Part shown: piece by piece, positions 37,144 through 46,840 of the stretch
Layout: each line of letters opens with the position of its first letter
Position numbering within the stretch: position 1 is the stretch's first letter
Assembly: GCA_045646845.1 (NCBI GenBank)
Contig: JAZRLO010000015.1
Span: 62,001-126,000, forward strand
DNA from: HGM04593 sp045646845
Lineage (GTDB): Bacteria > Bacteroidota > Bacteroidia > Bacteroidales > Bacteroidaceae
Reading direction: 5' to 3'
DNA length: 64,000 nt
Notes under the pieces: model-generated
Database searches by the model: none
Seen by the model: the letters and a program-made list of their open reading frames with translations, nothing else
Told to the model about the DNA's origin: nothing
Translations under genes and position numbers: made by a program

Positions 37144-40100
37144 ATGAATCTAAAAACGGTTGGAAGGTCGCTCTTAGCGGCAACTTTTCTGGGAATTTCA
37201 CTTTCCCTGGCGCCCACTCCGGTTTGGGCAAAAGCTACAGCCACACAGCAAAAGCAGAATGGCACGGTAAAAGGTACTGTAACCGACACGAAAGGTGAAG
37301 GTATGATTGGTGCCGTTGTTCAAGTTGTTGGCACAAACAACTCGACCTACATTTCTGACTTTGACGGCAAGTACGAAATCAAGAATGTAGAAAAAGGCGC
37401 AACACTCCGCGTAATCATGATGGGTTACAAATGCGATGACCAGGTATGGAACGGCGGCGTGCTCAATTTCGTAATGTCCGAAGAATCGGAGATGCTCGAC
37501 GAGGTGGTTGTAACCGCGATGGGTATCATGCGTAAGGAGAAGTCACTTACCTATGCAACACAGATGCTCAAGGCCGACGAGCTCATGAAGACCCCCGACG
37601 CAAACCTCATCAACTCGCTCGAGGGTAAGGTTTCCGGTATAACCATTACTCCAAGTGCAGGTGGTGCAGGCGGTGCCTCTAAAATCACTCTCCGCGGTAA
37701 CAAGTCTATTATGGGTGACAACGCTCCACTAATCGTTGTTGACGGTGTGCCTATGACAAACAGCATCCGTGGCCAGATTGGTGATGCAGCCACACTGACA
37801 TCGGGAAGCAGCGCCGAAGGCAGCGACCCGCTTTCAATGATCAACCCCGACGATATTGAGTCAATGAACATCCTTAAGGGTGCCAATGCTGCGGCTCTTT
37901 ACGGTTCACGCGCCGCAAATGGTGTCGTGATGATTACCACAAAGAAGGGTAAAGAGGGTAAGATGGAGGTCACATTCAACTCCAGCACAACCTTTGACAC
38001 ACCTCTCCTCACTCCTGAATTACAGAACTCATACGGAGGCTACCGTTCTGCAAACAACACGTTACTCAACAACAGCTGGGGTGATCGCCTGAGCGGTAAT
38101 GGCAAACACATATTCCAGTATGCTGCCGACAAGCAGTATTTCCAGACAACCAATGCTGACGGAACACCGAATATGCTCAACGCATATTTGCGTAACTATG
38201 CAAACGATGATATTGCAGACTTCTACGATATGGGTGTGAACACCACAAACTCAATTTCAGTATCGGGTGGTACAGAGAAAATCCAGACATATGCATCTTA
38301 CTCAAACACACACTCTATTGGTATGATTGATGCGAACCGTTACAACCGTAACACATTCGCATTCCGCCAGACATATAAATTGTGGGACCGTATCACACTT
38401 GCTGTAAACGTGAACTACAACCAGGCAAAAACAAGGAACCGCGTAGGTGGAGGTACATTGGGTAACCCTATTTACCACCTCTACACAGCACCACGTGATT
38501 TGGACATGGAGTACTACAAGGAGAACTACTCTGCCAAGGGACAATGGTGGTCATCAGGTAATGCTGAGGGCAACGGTACTCAGACTTGGTACGAGGACAT
38601 GGGTGACGGTTGGTGGTACGAGCACCGCGACCACATGCTTCTCGAAGGTCCTATGCAGCAGTACGCTTTCCAATCACCGGCTATCAACAACCCATACTGG
38701 CTAAAGAACATGAACTTCGGCACAAGCAACGAAGAGCGCTTCTCAGCAACATTCAATGCAACTGTAAAGATTATCGAAGGTTTGAACTTCCAGGCCCGTG
38801 TATCAATAGACCACAGCAAGTATCAAGACGAGGGAGGACGCTATGCAACCACTTGGTATGACACTGAGATGTACCGATACGGAACATATTACCTGAACAA
38901 CAGCCGCACCAATGAAATCTACACCGACTACATGCTCTCATATAATAAGGAGTTCGGCAAAGATTGGTCATTGTCTGCAACGGCAGGATATGTAGGACAC
39001 ACAATCAAAGGTACCAGCACCAATACCTACATTGGAAATGCCACAGACGACATGACTGTCGGAGGCATTGCTATCGGTATCCCCAAAAGTGTGAACATGT
39101 TTGAGCCGAGCTATGGCGGCGCAGGAGTCACAAGCAAGGGTACAAGTTCAAACTGGGATCAGGCTGCACTTGTTACAGCACAGGTTGGCTTCAAGGATGT
39201 TGTCTTTGTCGATGCATCATACCGTCAGGACTGGTACCGCCCATTCCGTCAATTCTCTTACCTTGGAACAGACGAGAGCTATGGTTATTTTGGAGTTGGT
39301 GCAAATGCAATTCTCAGCGACATGATAAAGTTGCCGAAGTGGTTCACATACGCAAAATACCGTTTGAGCTACTCAGAGGTAGGTAACTCTATTCCCAATA
39401 CGCTCTACAACATAATCTCAATCAACAACAAGAACAACACGACAAACATCTCATCGAGAAACTTCTTTGTTCCCGAGCCTGAGAAGACAAAATCTTTCGA
39501 GACAGGTCTTGAGATGCAGTTCCTCCGCGATTGTCTCACATTCGACATCACATACTACAACTCTGCAATGCACAACTCATATCTTGAGGTTGCAGGAACA
39601 AACGGTAAGTCACAGCCTGTCAACAGCGGTATTATCCGCAACCAGGGTGTCGAGTTGACATTAGGTTACGATTGGAAGATCAGCCGCAACTGGCGTTGGA
39701 AGACATCTATGAACTTCTCTTATAACCATAATGAGATTGAGGCTACCAGCAAAGACAAATATGGTAACCACAAGGATATGGCAACCTCATTCGCAGAGGG
39801 TAAAATACAGCTACTTTACAGAAAGGGCGGTGCATACGGTGACCTCTACATCACTGACTTCACACGCTACAAGGACGATGTTTACAAATATACTACTAAG
39901 GAAACTGTAATTATTGACCGTATTCCAACAGAAGTTGATGTTGTCAAGTACAGCAGTACTCCTGTGAAAGATGCCAACGGCAATGTAATCAGCGAGCTCG
40001 TAAACAAAGCCGGCGACATCTACATCACAAACGGCAAGCCATCACTCGGCGGTTATGTATCAGTTACAGACGGTGGCAAGCTACGCGTACGTGATGCCAG

Positions 40101-40659
40101 CAAGAAGTTCCAGAAGTTTGCAGGTAACGTAAACAGCAAGTACCAGCTCTCTTGGTCAAATACATTCTCTTACAAGGATTTCACACTCTACTTCCTCATC
40201 AATGGACGTATCGGCGGTAAGGTTGTATCTTTGACAGAAGGCTACCTTGATGAGATTGGTGCATCAGAGCGCACCGGTGCTGCACGTCTGAACGCAGAGA
40301 AGAACAACCTTTATACAGAGGACGGCAAATTGGGCATGTACATAAACGATGGCCGCAACCTTGTAGGTGTTGAGGATTATTATACATTCGTAGGTTCAAG
40401 CTATGTTGGAGACTATATCTACGATGCTACCAACTTCCGCTTGCGTGAGCTCTCATTGGGTTACACATTCCGCAACCTGTTCGGCGAGTACAAGAACCTG
40501 AGCCTGTCACTCGTATGCCGCAACCTGTTCTTCCTTTACAAGGATGCTCCAGTTGACCCGGACGTATCGCTCTCTACAGCTAACGGCCTTGGTGGTATCG
40601 ACGTATTCAACTACCCGTCGGGACGTTCATTCGGTCTCAACATCAAGGTTAACCTCTAA
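37144..40659 (+). CDS. susC: SusC-type TonB-dependent glycan importer
   Basis: 1171 residues. Signal peptide (about 1-29, ending PVWA), carboxypeptidase-D-like beta-sandwich (GTVKGTVTDTKGEGMIGAVVQVVG ... to 115), the SusC signature LDEVVVTAMGIMRKEKSLTYA, a plug with LINSLEGKVSGI, SKITLRGNKSIMGDNAPLIVVDGVPM and ALYGSRAANGVVMITTKKG, then a 22-strand barrel. SusC works as a lidded channel with the SusD lipoprotein encoded next, importing oligosaccharides with TonB energy. The final residues FGLNIKVNL form the closing strand. It pairs with susD (42 bases) and the GH85 enzyme further downstream, giving the likely substrate: N-glycan oligosaccharides. Confidence 0.94.
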   Translation: MNLKTVGRSLLAATFLGISLSLAPTPVWAKATATQQKQNGTVKGTVTDTKGEGMIGAVVQVVGTNNSTYISDFDGKYEIKNVEKGATLRVIMMGYKCDDQVWNGGVLNFVMSEESEMLDEVVVTAMGIMRKEKSLTYATQMLKADELMKTPDANLINSLEGKVSGITITPSAGGAGGASKITLRGNKSIMGDNAPLIVVDGVPMTNSIRGQIGDAATLTSGSSAEGSDPLSMINPDDIESMNILKGANAAALYGSRAANGVVMITTKKGKEGKMEVTFNSSTTFDTPLLTPELQNSYGGYRSANNTLLNNSWGDRLSGNGKHIFQYAADKQYFQTTNADGTPNMLNAYLRNYANDDIADFYDMGVNTTNSISVSGGTEKIQTYASYSNTHSIGMIDANRYNRNTFAFRQTYKLWDRITLAVNVNYNQAKTRNRVGGGTLGNPIYHLYTAPRDLDMEYYKENYSAKGQWWSSGNAEGNGTQTWYEDMGDGWWYEHRDHMLLEGPMQQYAFQSPAINNPYWLKNMNFGTSNEERFSATFNATVKIIEGLNFQARVSIDHSKYQDEGGRYATTWYDTEMYRYGTYYLNNSRTNEIYTDYMLSYNKEFGKDWSLSATAGYVGHTIKGTSTNTYIGNATDDMTVGGIAIGIPKSVNMFEPSYGGAGVTSKGTSSNWDQAALVTAQVGFKDVVFVDASYRQDWYRPFRQFSYLGTDESYGYFGVGANAILSDMIKLPKWFTYAKYRLSYSEVGNSIPNTLYNIISINNKNNTTNISSRNFFVPEPEKTKSFETGLEMQFLRDCLTFDITYYNSAMHNSYLEVAGTNGKSQPVNSGIIRNQGVELTLGYDWKISRNWRWKTSMNFSYNHNEIEATSKDKYGNHKDMATSFAEGKIQLLYRKGGAYGDLYITDFTRYKDDVYKYTTKETVIIDRIPTEVDVVKYSSTPVKDANGNVISELVNKAGDIYITNGKPSLGGYVSVTDGGKLRVRDASKKFQKFAGNVNSKYQLSWSNTFSYKDFTLYFLINGRIGGKVVSLTEGYLDEIGASERTGAARLNAEKNNLYTEDGKLGMYINDGRNLVGVEDYYTFVGSSYVGDYIYDATNFRLRELSLGYTFRNLFGEYKNLSLSLVCRNLFFLYKDAPVDPDVSLSTANGLGGIDVFNYPSGRSFGLNIKVNL

Positions 40660-40701
40660 TCATGTAATGCAACGATTAACAACTAAATCAATTTGAAAAC
40701 T

Positions 40702-42501
40702 ATGAATAAGAAACATATTTTGCTTGCAGGCTCACTTCTATTTGCTTCTGCAGCAATGCAATCATGTCTCGACTTCGATGACCCCGGTACCGAAGCCAAC
40801 ATGAACACCATACAGACCGAGACAAAAATCCACGTTGGAAACGTCGATAGCATTCCATACTGGAACACCCCGACACCGGAAGGAGTACAGGCAGCCATTG
40901 ACACACTGCAAGGCAAGTACAGATATTTCGGACAGTGCCTCAGCGGTATCTACATGATGCGCGGTGGTAAAGAAGGCCAGCTGCCAGGTGACCACGCATA
41001 CCAGCGCCAGTATAGCCTTGGCCCAGACCTTTACGCACAGTACTTCACAGTACCTCACAAGGACTTCATGTACGGTACATTGACCTCGACCTACAACGTA
41101 TCGGCAGAGTTCAACGGTGGACCACTTGGTGCATACACAATGGCTAAGAACGCCTTTATGCCGGTGCTCAACCACCCGCTCATCGACTCTATCCCCGAGA
41201 TAAAGGCCATCAACCTGCTCTACTACTGCCTTATCGCACAGGAACAGGCCGACCTTTCAGGACCGTTCACATACCTCGAGGACAAGAAGAACTCACAGGA
41301 GCCGGAGGAGTACAACGATGTAAAGACAATCTATTACGGCATTGTTGAGAATATCGATACAATCGTTGCCTGTCTCAAGCACTATGAGACACGCCCCGAC
41401 TGGTACAAGGAGCAGATCCAGAACATTGTTGTGGAAAATTTTGCTACCGGCTATAATCTGTTGGTCGGTGATATGAGCCTTAATTCATACATCAAGTTTG
41501 CGAACTCACTGAAGCTTCGTATGGCTATGCATATCGTAAAAGTTGAACCCGAAACGGCAAAGAGATGGGCCGAAGAGGCTGTTGCAAGCGGTGTCATCGA
41601 GGATGTTTACGACCAGCACGGCGTAATTCCTATGATATTCAGCTTTACACACCCACTTGCAAACATTGCAAACGGTTGGGGCGACTTGCGCCTGTGTGCT
41701 TCGTTTGAAAGTTTGCTGATGAGCCTTGACCACCCATATTCAAAATACCTCTTCTTGCCAAACATCAACGACATTCCTAATGAGAAAACCGGTGAAGTCT
41801 TGCCGGCAAACACACGTATCTGCGGTATCCGCGCAGGTGTCCTTGTAGGCGACGGACAGACATATGCCCTCAACAAACGACAGGCATACTCTACTATCAG
41901 CACCGATATCCTTGCCACCAAGCGTTGCCCTGCATACTTCGTAAAATGGTCTGAGGTTGACTTCCTGCGTGCCGAAGGTGCTCTCCGCGGATGGAACATG
42001 GGCGGCACAGCACAGTTCTTCTATGAGCGCGGTATCCAGAACGCGACCTTGGAAGACCCGATGTCAGGCCCTGAATACGACGCATATGTCAACGAATATA
42101 TGCAGTTGGAGAAAGCGATTGATTATACAAGTGTTGACCCCATCGGTGACGGTGAGCCTTGGGAAAGTGTGACAAAGATTGGTGTAAAATGGAATGAAGG
42201 TGATGACAACGAGACAAAACTCGAGAAGATTATCACACAGAAATATATCGCATTGTTCCCACTCTCAACAGAAGCCTGGGCCGAGATGCGCCGTACAGGA
42301 TACCCCAAGGTATTCCCGGTACTGAACACCGATGACGGTGACGGTTCTATCGAGCAGGGTGATATGATTCGCCGTATTCCTTGGGTTCCTACAGACCCTG
42401 TTGCTGTAAGCATGGTTGAGGCAAGCGGTATCCCGGCTCTCGGCGGTCCCGACGAACAGGCGACACGTCTGTGGTGGGATGTTGATGCACCTAACTTCTA
42501 A
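40702..42501 (+). CDS. susD: SusD-type surface glycan-binding lipoprotein
   Basis: 599 residues from the ATG at 40702; an in-frame TTG nine bases earlier is less likely. The signal MNKKHILLAGSLLFASAAMQSC is a lipobox with lipidated Cys22, followed by acidic LDFDDPG, the pattern that exports SusD lipoproteins to the cell surface. The mature protein has the TPR-rich SusD fold (AINLLYYCLIAQEQADLSGPF, YNLLVGDMSLNSYIKFANSLKLRMAMHI, KWSEVDFLRAEGALRGW, with W-A-E-M-R-R-T-G-Y-P near the end). It forms the lid over the SusC channel and selects glycan. No hybrid sensor or ECF sigma/anti-sigma gene adjoins, unusual for such a locus. Confidence 0.93.
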   Translation: MNKKHILLAGSLLFASAAMQSCLDFDDPGTEANMNTIQTETKIHVGNVDSIPYWNTPTPEGVQAAIDTLQGKYRYFGQCLSGIYMMRGGKEGQLPGDHAYQRQYSLGPDLYAQYFTVPHKDFMYGTLTSTYNVSAEFNGGPLGAYTMAKNAFMPVLNHPLIDSIPEIKAINLLYYCLIAQEQADLSGPFTYLEDKKNSQEPEEYNDVKTIYYGIVENIDTIVACLKHYETRPDWYKEQIQNIVVENFATGYNLLVGDMSLNSYIKFANSLKLRMAMHIVKVEPETAKRWAEEAVASGVIEDVYDQHGVIPMIFSFTHPLANIANGWGDLRLCASFESLLMSLDHPYSKYLFLPNINDIPNEKTGEVLPANTRICGIRAGVLVGDGQTYALNKRQAYSTISTDILATKRCPAYFVKWSEVDFLRAEGALRGWNMGGTAQFFYERGIQNATLEDPMSGPEYDAYVNEYMQLEKAIDYTSVDPIGDGEPWESVTKIGVKWNEGDDNETKLEKIITQKYIALFPLSTEAWAEMRRTGYPKVFPVLNTDDGDGSIEQGDMIRRIPWVPTDPVAVSMVEASGIPALGGPDEQATRLWWDVDAPNF

Positions 42502-42522
42502 AGCAGAGTTTATATTATTCAT

Positions 42523-42556
42523 AAAATGCTCCCTGATTTCGGGGAGCATTTTTATT
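42523..42556 (+). terminator. intrinsic terminator after susD
   Basis: 11-bp stem (42523-42533 with 42542-42552), 8-base loop, T run. It separates susCD from the endoglycosidase gene. Confidence 0.9.
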
Positions 42557-42609
42557 TACAACACCTACATTTTAGTTAGAAGACAGATACAAAATTATGT
42601 GACAAAAAG

Positions 42610-42640
42610 TTTGTTATTCTAAAGTAAATCACGATATTTG
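42610..42640 (+). promoter_or_regulatory. probable promoter of the GH85 gene
   Basis: TTTG (42610-42613), 19-base spacer, GATATTTG (42633-42640), one base off TAnnTTTG; leader of about 125 bases. Within 42641-42700 are a 9-bp inverted repeat and an alternative 6-bp hairpin followed by T, too weak to call an attenuator. Confidence 0.5.
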
Positions 42641-42773
42641 CTATGTTAAAGGCGTTTTAGAGCAACACAGTTTAACATATTGCAAAGCCTTTTTCTCATT
42701 TGGTTAAAATTGGACAAAGATAAAAGAACAATTAAAAATATTTTATTCACAAACTAACCTAATTTCCAACTTT

Positions 42774-45700
42774 ATGAAAAAGATCTACTTTACACTCATC
42801 GCTCTCTTGTGCACAGTTTTCGCGGCACAGGCAGCAAAGGTGACCGATCTCTCACAGTTGAGCGACGACAAGCTTTACACAATCCGTTCGGAGCGTGCAT
42901 TCCTGTTGTATGCCAACAACACCCTTGCATCAAGCAATGGTCAGTCAGTGAGCGCGACACGCAACCCACAGGATCCTAACCAGCAGTTCCAAATCAAGAA
43001 GAGCGGTTCAAACTATCTTCTCTACAGCGTTGGTGCTGGCAAGTATGTAATGGTCAATGCAAAAAACACAGTTACATGGAACGCAACCCGAGGTTCAAAT
43101 GTAGCAATCACAAGCACAGGCAACGCTGCCTATCCTTGGAAGATTAAGGTCGGCAACTTCTACCTTAACTCACAGGATGCCGGCCAGACTGCTACCGGCC
43201 TTGTAATAGACGATTGGTCAACAACCGACGCAGGTAACAGCTATATCATTGAGGAGGTAACTGACGATGCAGGCGAAGGTGGCGAGACAGGCGGCAACAG
43301 CGAGGAGGTCTACGATTTCTCAGGTTGGGGCGTTGAATCAATGCTCGAGCTCTTCAACAGCGCATTGGAGCAGGGACGCAACTACCCCACAATGGAGGAG
43401 TTCGCAGCTGCCGGTATTCAGGCATCAGACCTTGCATTTGTACGTTCACACGTTCGCCGTGCAAACATCATGAGCCGTGCCGACCGCGTACGCACCAACA
43501 CATACGAGAACCGCAACCTCTTTATGAATGTTCCTATGGATTACGGTAAGGACGGTTCTGTGGGTCACCCCTCGGCAAAGTTCAACGCCGACGTATTCTC
43601 AATGTGGCAATATACCAACCTCTTCGGTTCTTGGAACCACGGTTTCTTCCAGGCTGCCGGTGCTTGGGTTGATGCAGCTCACCGCAACGGTACAGACATT
43701 ATGAGTGGTATCGCATTCTTCGAGAGCTGGACAGGCGACGGCGACAAGACCTTCAGCGCAATGATTACAAGAAAGAACAGCGACGGCACATACAAATATG
43801 TGAAGCCACTCATCAACATCCTCATGTTCTTCGGTTCAGACGGTATCAACTACAACTGGGAGGACAACAGCTGGAGCAACAGCGACATCGTTGCTTTCCA
43901 CAAGGCTCTTTGGAAAGAGGCAGCAAGAGTAGGTTTCGACAACTATCACAGTGCAATCTACACAAGCACATCATCATTGTCAAGCAACCAGACAACTACC
44001 ATCGATGCCCTCTATGGTACAAAAGCAAATGGCAAGACACACGACCTGATGCTCAACTACCAAGCAAATGACATAGCGGCAGGCTTGGGTTCTACATACG
44101 AAGCAGTAAAGGCTGCATACGGTGAGGCAGACAATATGTACGCCGGTGTTTGGATTGCATCTATGGACCGTCGTTGGACCAACCTTGAAGGCAACAACAC
44201 AAGTATCTGCCTTTGGGGCGAGCACGACCAGAGCCGTTTCTACAGCTTCAACGCCGGTGACGGTGTATATGACATTCAGGGCAACTACCAGAGACTGCTT
44301 GAGCGCGGTTTCTCAGGCGGTAACCGCAACCCGGCCAACACACCGGCACTCAGCGACACAGGCAACAACTGGACTGCAGCAGATGGCAAGCTTCCCTTGC
44401 AGACATTCGCAGGTATGGCACACTGGATTCCCGAGCGTTCTGCAATCCAGGGCAATATGCACTTCCGCACACACTTCACACTCGGTAACGGTGACCGTTA
44501 CTACTATAAGGGCAAGAACTCACACAACAGCGAGTGGTACAACATGGGTTCACAGGACCTTGTTCCTACATACCGTTGGTTGCGCTACAAGAGCAACACA
44601 ACAACTGTAAGCACAGACATTGATGTAAACTACACTCACCTTGATGCCTACACAGGTGGTTCTTGTATCGAGCTCACTGGTGCTGCAACATCAACAGGCA
44701 CAGATATCGTTCTTTACAAGACAAGCCTAAAGGCCGGCAACGGTGCTTACGCAAAGCTCGCAGTGAAAACATTGAAGGACGCTACAGCATCAAACCTCTA
44801 CCTTATCCTCAAGAAGAAAGGCAGCGACGCTTGGATTGAATTCCCATATGGTGACCTCGCAGGCAAGACTTGGGAAGAGAAGAAAATTGCTCTTAACGGC
44901 ATCAACAACGGCGACATTATCGAGCGCATCGGTCTTCGTGTAAAGGGCAGCAACAACAACTATCAGATTTATGTCGGTAAGCTTGAGCTCAACGACGAAA
45001 CATACATTGACCCGGCAAATGTAAAGGACCTTGTTGCAGAGGTAAAGAACGAGACAAAGAGCACAATGAATCTGAAGCTTCACTGGAATGTCGATGCAAC
45101 AGCAAAGACACGTGCAGAGTGGGGCTTGGTTTACAACGACGAGGCAAACATCGACCACTTCGAGGTATTGTACAAGAACGGCGAGGACGGCAAGGTTGCT
45201 CTCGTGGGTACAACATCACAGTGGGCAACATTCGTAGGTAACATTGAGTTTGCAAGTGTAAACGATGTTCCATTCATCGGTGTACGTTCAGTTTCTACCG
45301 ACCTCAAGAGCTACTCTCCTATTGTTTGGGTTGAGGTTCCACGTGGCAACCAGGCAAACCTGCCCGAGAAGGTCGAGGAGGACACATACGGTATGAGCCA
45401 GATTGACCCGAGTTCAAACGGCATTGAAAATGCACGCGCACAGCGTTTTGTTTCAAAGGTTACAACAACCGGCGCAGTAAAGAACTTGAACTACACAGCT
45501 AATAGCCCGGTTGCAGATGGCACACAGTATGCCGATGCACGCAGCCATGTCCTTGAAATCGAACAGGGCCAGAACATCACAATGACAATTGTTGGTGCAA
45601 ACTATGACGACGGTTTGAAATGGTGCTATGGTGGAGGTTGGTTGGACCTCAACGGTAGCGGCGACTTTGACCACCCACTACCAACGGAGCGTACAGCTTC

Positions 45701-46247
45701 AGAGATTGCAAAGGGAACAACAGAAGTTGACCCCGAGGGCGAGCGCATCTTCTTCGTTGGTACACACGAGTCTGCAACACCGGAGATTCAGAACCCCGGT
45801 ATCACATTCACATTCAAGGTTCCAACAGATGCAACACCGGGCGACAGCCGCTTGCGTATCGTATTCTCTGATGCTTGGTTTGCAGGTGCATTCAACCCGA
45901 CAGGTTTGACAAACAAGGGCTTCACAATTGACTTCGGTGTGAAGATTACAGGTAACAACCCGGGCCGCAAAGCAGCCGACACACGCGACCAGGGCGAAGC
46001 CGAGGAGCCTGAGCTACTCGATGGCAACACATCTGTTAAGGACGTAGCCGGTAACATATCTGCAGCAGAGGCTGTTGAGGGTGCAATTGAGATTGCAAAC
46101 GCTGATATGGCATGGATATACACAGCAGACGGCAAGTTGGTTGAGTTCGTTCAGAACCCATCAACAGTTGCAGTTCCGGCAGGTGTTTACCTTGTAAAGA
46201 TGCAGCTTGGTAATGTAATCCGCAGCGCAAAGGTACTTGTAAAGTAA
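42774..46247 (+). CDS. GH85 endo-beta-N-acetylglucosaminidase with GEVED-like domain and T9SS sorting tail
   Basis: 1157 residues. Signal peptide at 1-20 (ending FAAQA). Residues 22-160 are a compact beta-rich domain (KLYTIRSERAFLLYA ... QFQIKKSGSNYLLYSV). The GH85 barrel spans about 175-560: GAWVDAAHRNGTDIMSGIAF, then FGSDGINYNWED with Asn361 and Glu363 in the N-x-E arrangement of the stabilising Asn and acid/base Glu, followed by YNMGSQDLVPTYRWLR and a jelly-roll domain DAYTGGSCIELTG as in streptococcal Endo-D. GH85 enzymes cut the GlcNAc-GlcNAc core of N-glycans. Residues about 860-1065 are GEVED-like (WLDLNGSGDF, GDSRLRIVFSD), and 1080-1157 is a type A T9SS tail (WIYTADGKLVEFV ... PAGVYLVKMQLGNVIRSAKVLVK). 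It lies 272 bases after susD with its own likely promoter. Confidence 0.9.
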   Translation: MKKIYFTLIALLCTVFAAQAAKVTDLSQLSDDKLYTIRSERAFLLYANNTLASSNGQSVSATRNPQDPNQQFQIKKSGSNYLLYSVGAGKYVMVNAKNTVTWNATRGSNVAITSTGNAAYPWKIKVGNFYLNSQDAGQTATGLVIDDWSTTDAGNSYIIEEVTDDAGEGGETGGNSEEVYDFSGWGVESMLELFNSALEQGRNYPTMEEFAAAGIQASDLAFVRSHVRRANIMSRADRVRTNTYENRNLFMNVPMDYGKDGSVGHPSAKFNADVFSMWQYTNLFGSWNHGFFQAAGAWVDAAHRNGTDIMSGIAFFESWTGDGDKTFSAMITRKNSDGTYKYVKPLINILMFFGSDGINYNWEDNSWSNSDIVAFHKALWKEAARVGFDNYHSAIYTSTSSLSSNQTTTIDALYGTKANGKTHDLMLNYQANDIAAGLGSTYEAVKAAYGEADNMYAGVWIASMDRRWTNLEGNNTSICLWGEHDQSRFYSFNAGDGVYDIQGNYQRLLERGFSGGNRNPANTPALSDTGNNWTAADGKLPLQTFAGMAHWIPERSAIQGNMHFRTHFTLGNGDRYYYKGKNSHNSEWYNMGSQDLVPTYRWLRYKSNTTTVSTDIDVNYTHLDAYTGGSCIELTGAATSTGTDIVLYKTSLKAGNGAYAKLAVKTLKDATASNLYLILKKKGSDAWIEFPYGDLAGKTWEEKKIALNGINNGDIIERIGLRVKGSNNNYQIYVGKLELNDETYIDPANVKDLVAEVKNETKSTMNLKLHWNVDATAKTRAEWGLVYNDEANIDHFEVLYKNGEDGKVALVGTTSQWATFVGNIEFASVNDVPFIGVRSVSTDLKSYSPIVWVEVPRGNQANLPEKVEEDTYGMSQIDPSSNGIENARAQRFVSKVTTTGAVKNLNYTANSPVADGTQYADARSHVLEIEQGQNITMTIVGANYDDGLKWCYGGGWLDLNGSGDFDHPLPTERTASEIAKGTTEVDPEGERIFFVGTHESATPEIQNPGITFTFKVPTDATPGDSRLRIVFSDAWFAGAFNPTGLTNKGFTIDFGVKITGNNPGRKAADTRDQGEAEEPELLDGNTSVKDVAGNISAAEAVEGAIEIANADMAWIYTADGKLVEFVQNPSTVAVPAGVYLVKMQLGNVIRSAKVLVK

Positions 46248-46265
46248 AGATTTGCAAGTAGCTAT

Positions 46266-46316
46266 AAATCATAAAGAAAAGGCGTGCATGCACGCCTTTT
46301 CTTTATGATTTTTTCA
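46266..46316 (+). terminator. terminator with a 46-bp perfect palindrome after the GH85 gene
   Basis: Bases 46266-46288 and 46289-46311 are exact reverse complements with no spacer, and T residues follow. The core is ggcgtgcatgcacgcc. The A/T-rich outer arms can also provide a T tract for the minus strand. Confidence 0.9.
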
Positions 46317-46326
46317 TCTCCGACCC

Positions 46327-46356
46327 TTGCACTAAAACCGGGATTTGCTATATTTG
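46327..46356 (+). promoter_or_regulatory. promoter of the PH-domain gene
   Basis: TTG (46327-46329), 19-base spacer, TATATTTG (46349-46356); leader of about 24 bases. Confidence 0.78.
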
Positions 46357-46386
46357 CGTTGAACAAACCAATAAACTGATATTACT

Positions 46387-46770
46387 ATGGGACTTTTCAG
46401 CAACATTTTGGGCAATGCCACACAGGTTGATTTAGACAAAATCAGAGAAGAATTCACTCCGATTCTCTATCCCGGAGAAGAACTTGACGCCGCATTCCAG
46501 ATTTTTCGTGACAAATGGGTTTTCACGACGTCGCGCCTAATAATAGAGGATATACAGGGCATGACAGGCAAGAAAAGGGAATACCACTCTATCCCTTACA
46601 AGGCAATCACCCATTTCCTCATTGAGACTGCCGGCAATTTCGACTCTGACTGTGAAATGAAGATATGGATAAGCGGCACAGCAGAACCTTTCTGCCAGGA
46701 ATTCAGCAAAGGCATAGACATAAAAGGAATACAGCAAAGACTTGCTTACCATGTACTGACAGGAAGATGA
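46387..46770 (+). CDS. bacterial PH-domain protein (bPH_1 type)
   Basis: 127 residues, nearly all one bacterial pleckstrin-homology-like domain: ILYPGEELDAAFQIFRDKWVFTTSRLIIEDIQGMTGKKREYHSIPYKAITHFLIETAG, then WISGTAEPFCQEFSKGIDIKGIQQRL. The pattern G-E-x-x-x-x-A-x-x-x-R-D-x-x-x-F-T-x-x-R-L-I is typical of small cytosolic bPH proteins, which form ring-like oligomers; biochemical role is unknown. No membrane segment. Own promoter and a terminator that overlaps the convergent NhaC gene's last codons. Confidence 0.85.
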   Translation: MGLFSNILGNATQVDLDKIREEFTPILYPGEELDAAFQIFRDKWVFTTSRLIIEDIQGMTGKKREYHSIPYKAITHFLIETAGNFDSDCEMKIWISGTAEPFCQEFSKGIDIKGIQQRLAYHVLTGR

Positions 46771-46802
46771 GAATCCCCTTATGTAAACAGCAGACAGAAC
46801 AG

Positions 46803-46840
46803 GCACCGTTCCCTAATCAAAGGGGGCGGTGCTTTCTTTT
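46803..46840 (+). terminator. terminator of the PH-domain gene, overlapping the convergent antiporter stop
   Basis: 6-bp GC stem gcaccg/cggtgc (46803-46808 with 46827-46832) extended by ccct/aggg, followed by ctttctttt. The hairpin encloses the TGA and last codons of the minus-strand gene. Confidence 0.75.

Noticed and set aside
42641..42700. Possible attenuator (competing hairpins) in the leader of the GH85 gene
   Set aside because: Arms are short (9 and 6 bp) and the predicted transcript start falls within the first arm, so competing folds are doubtful.
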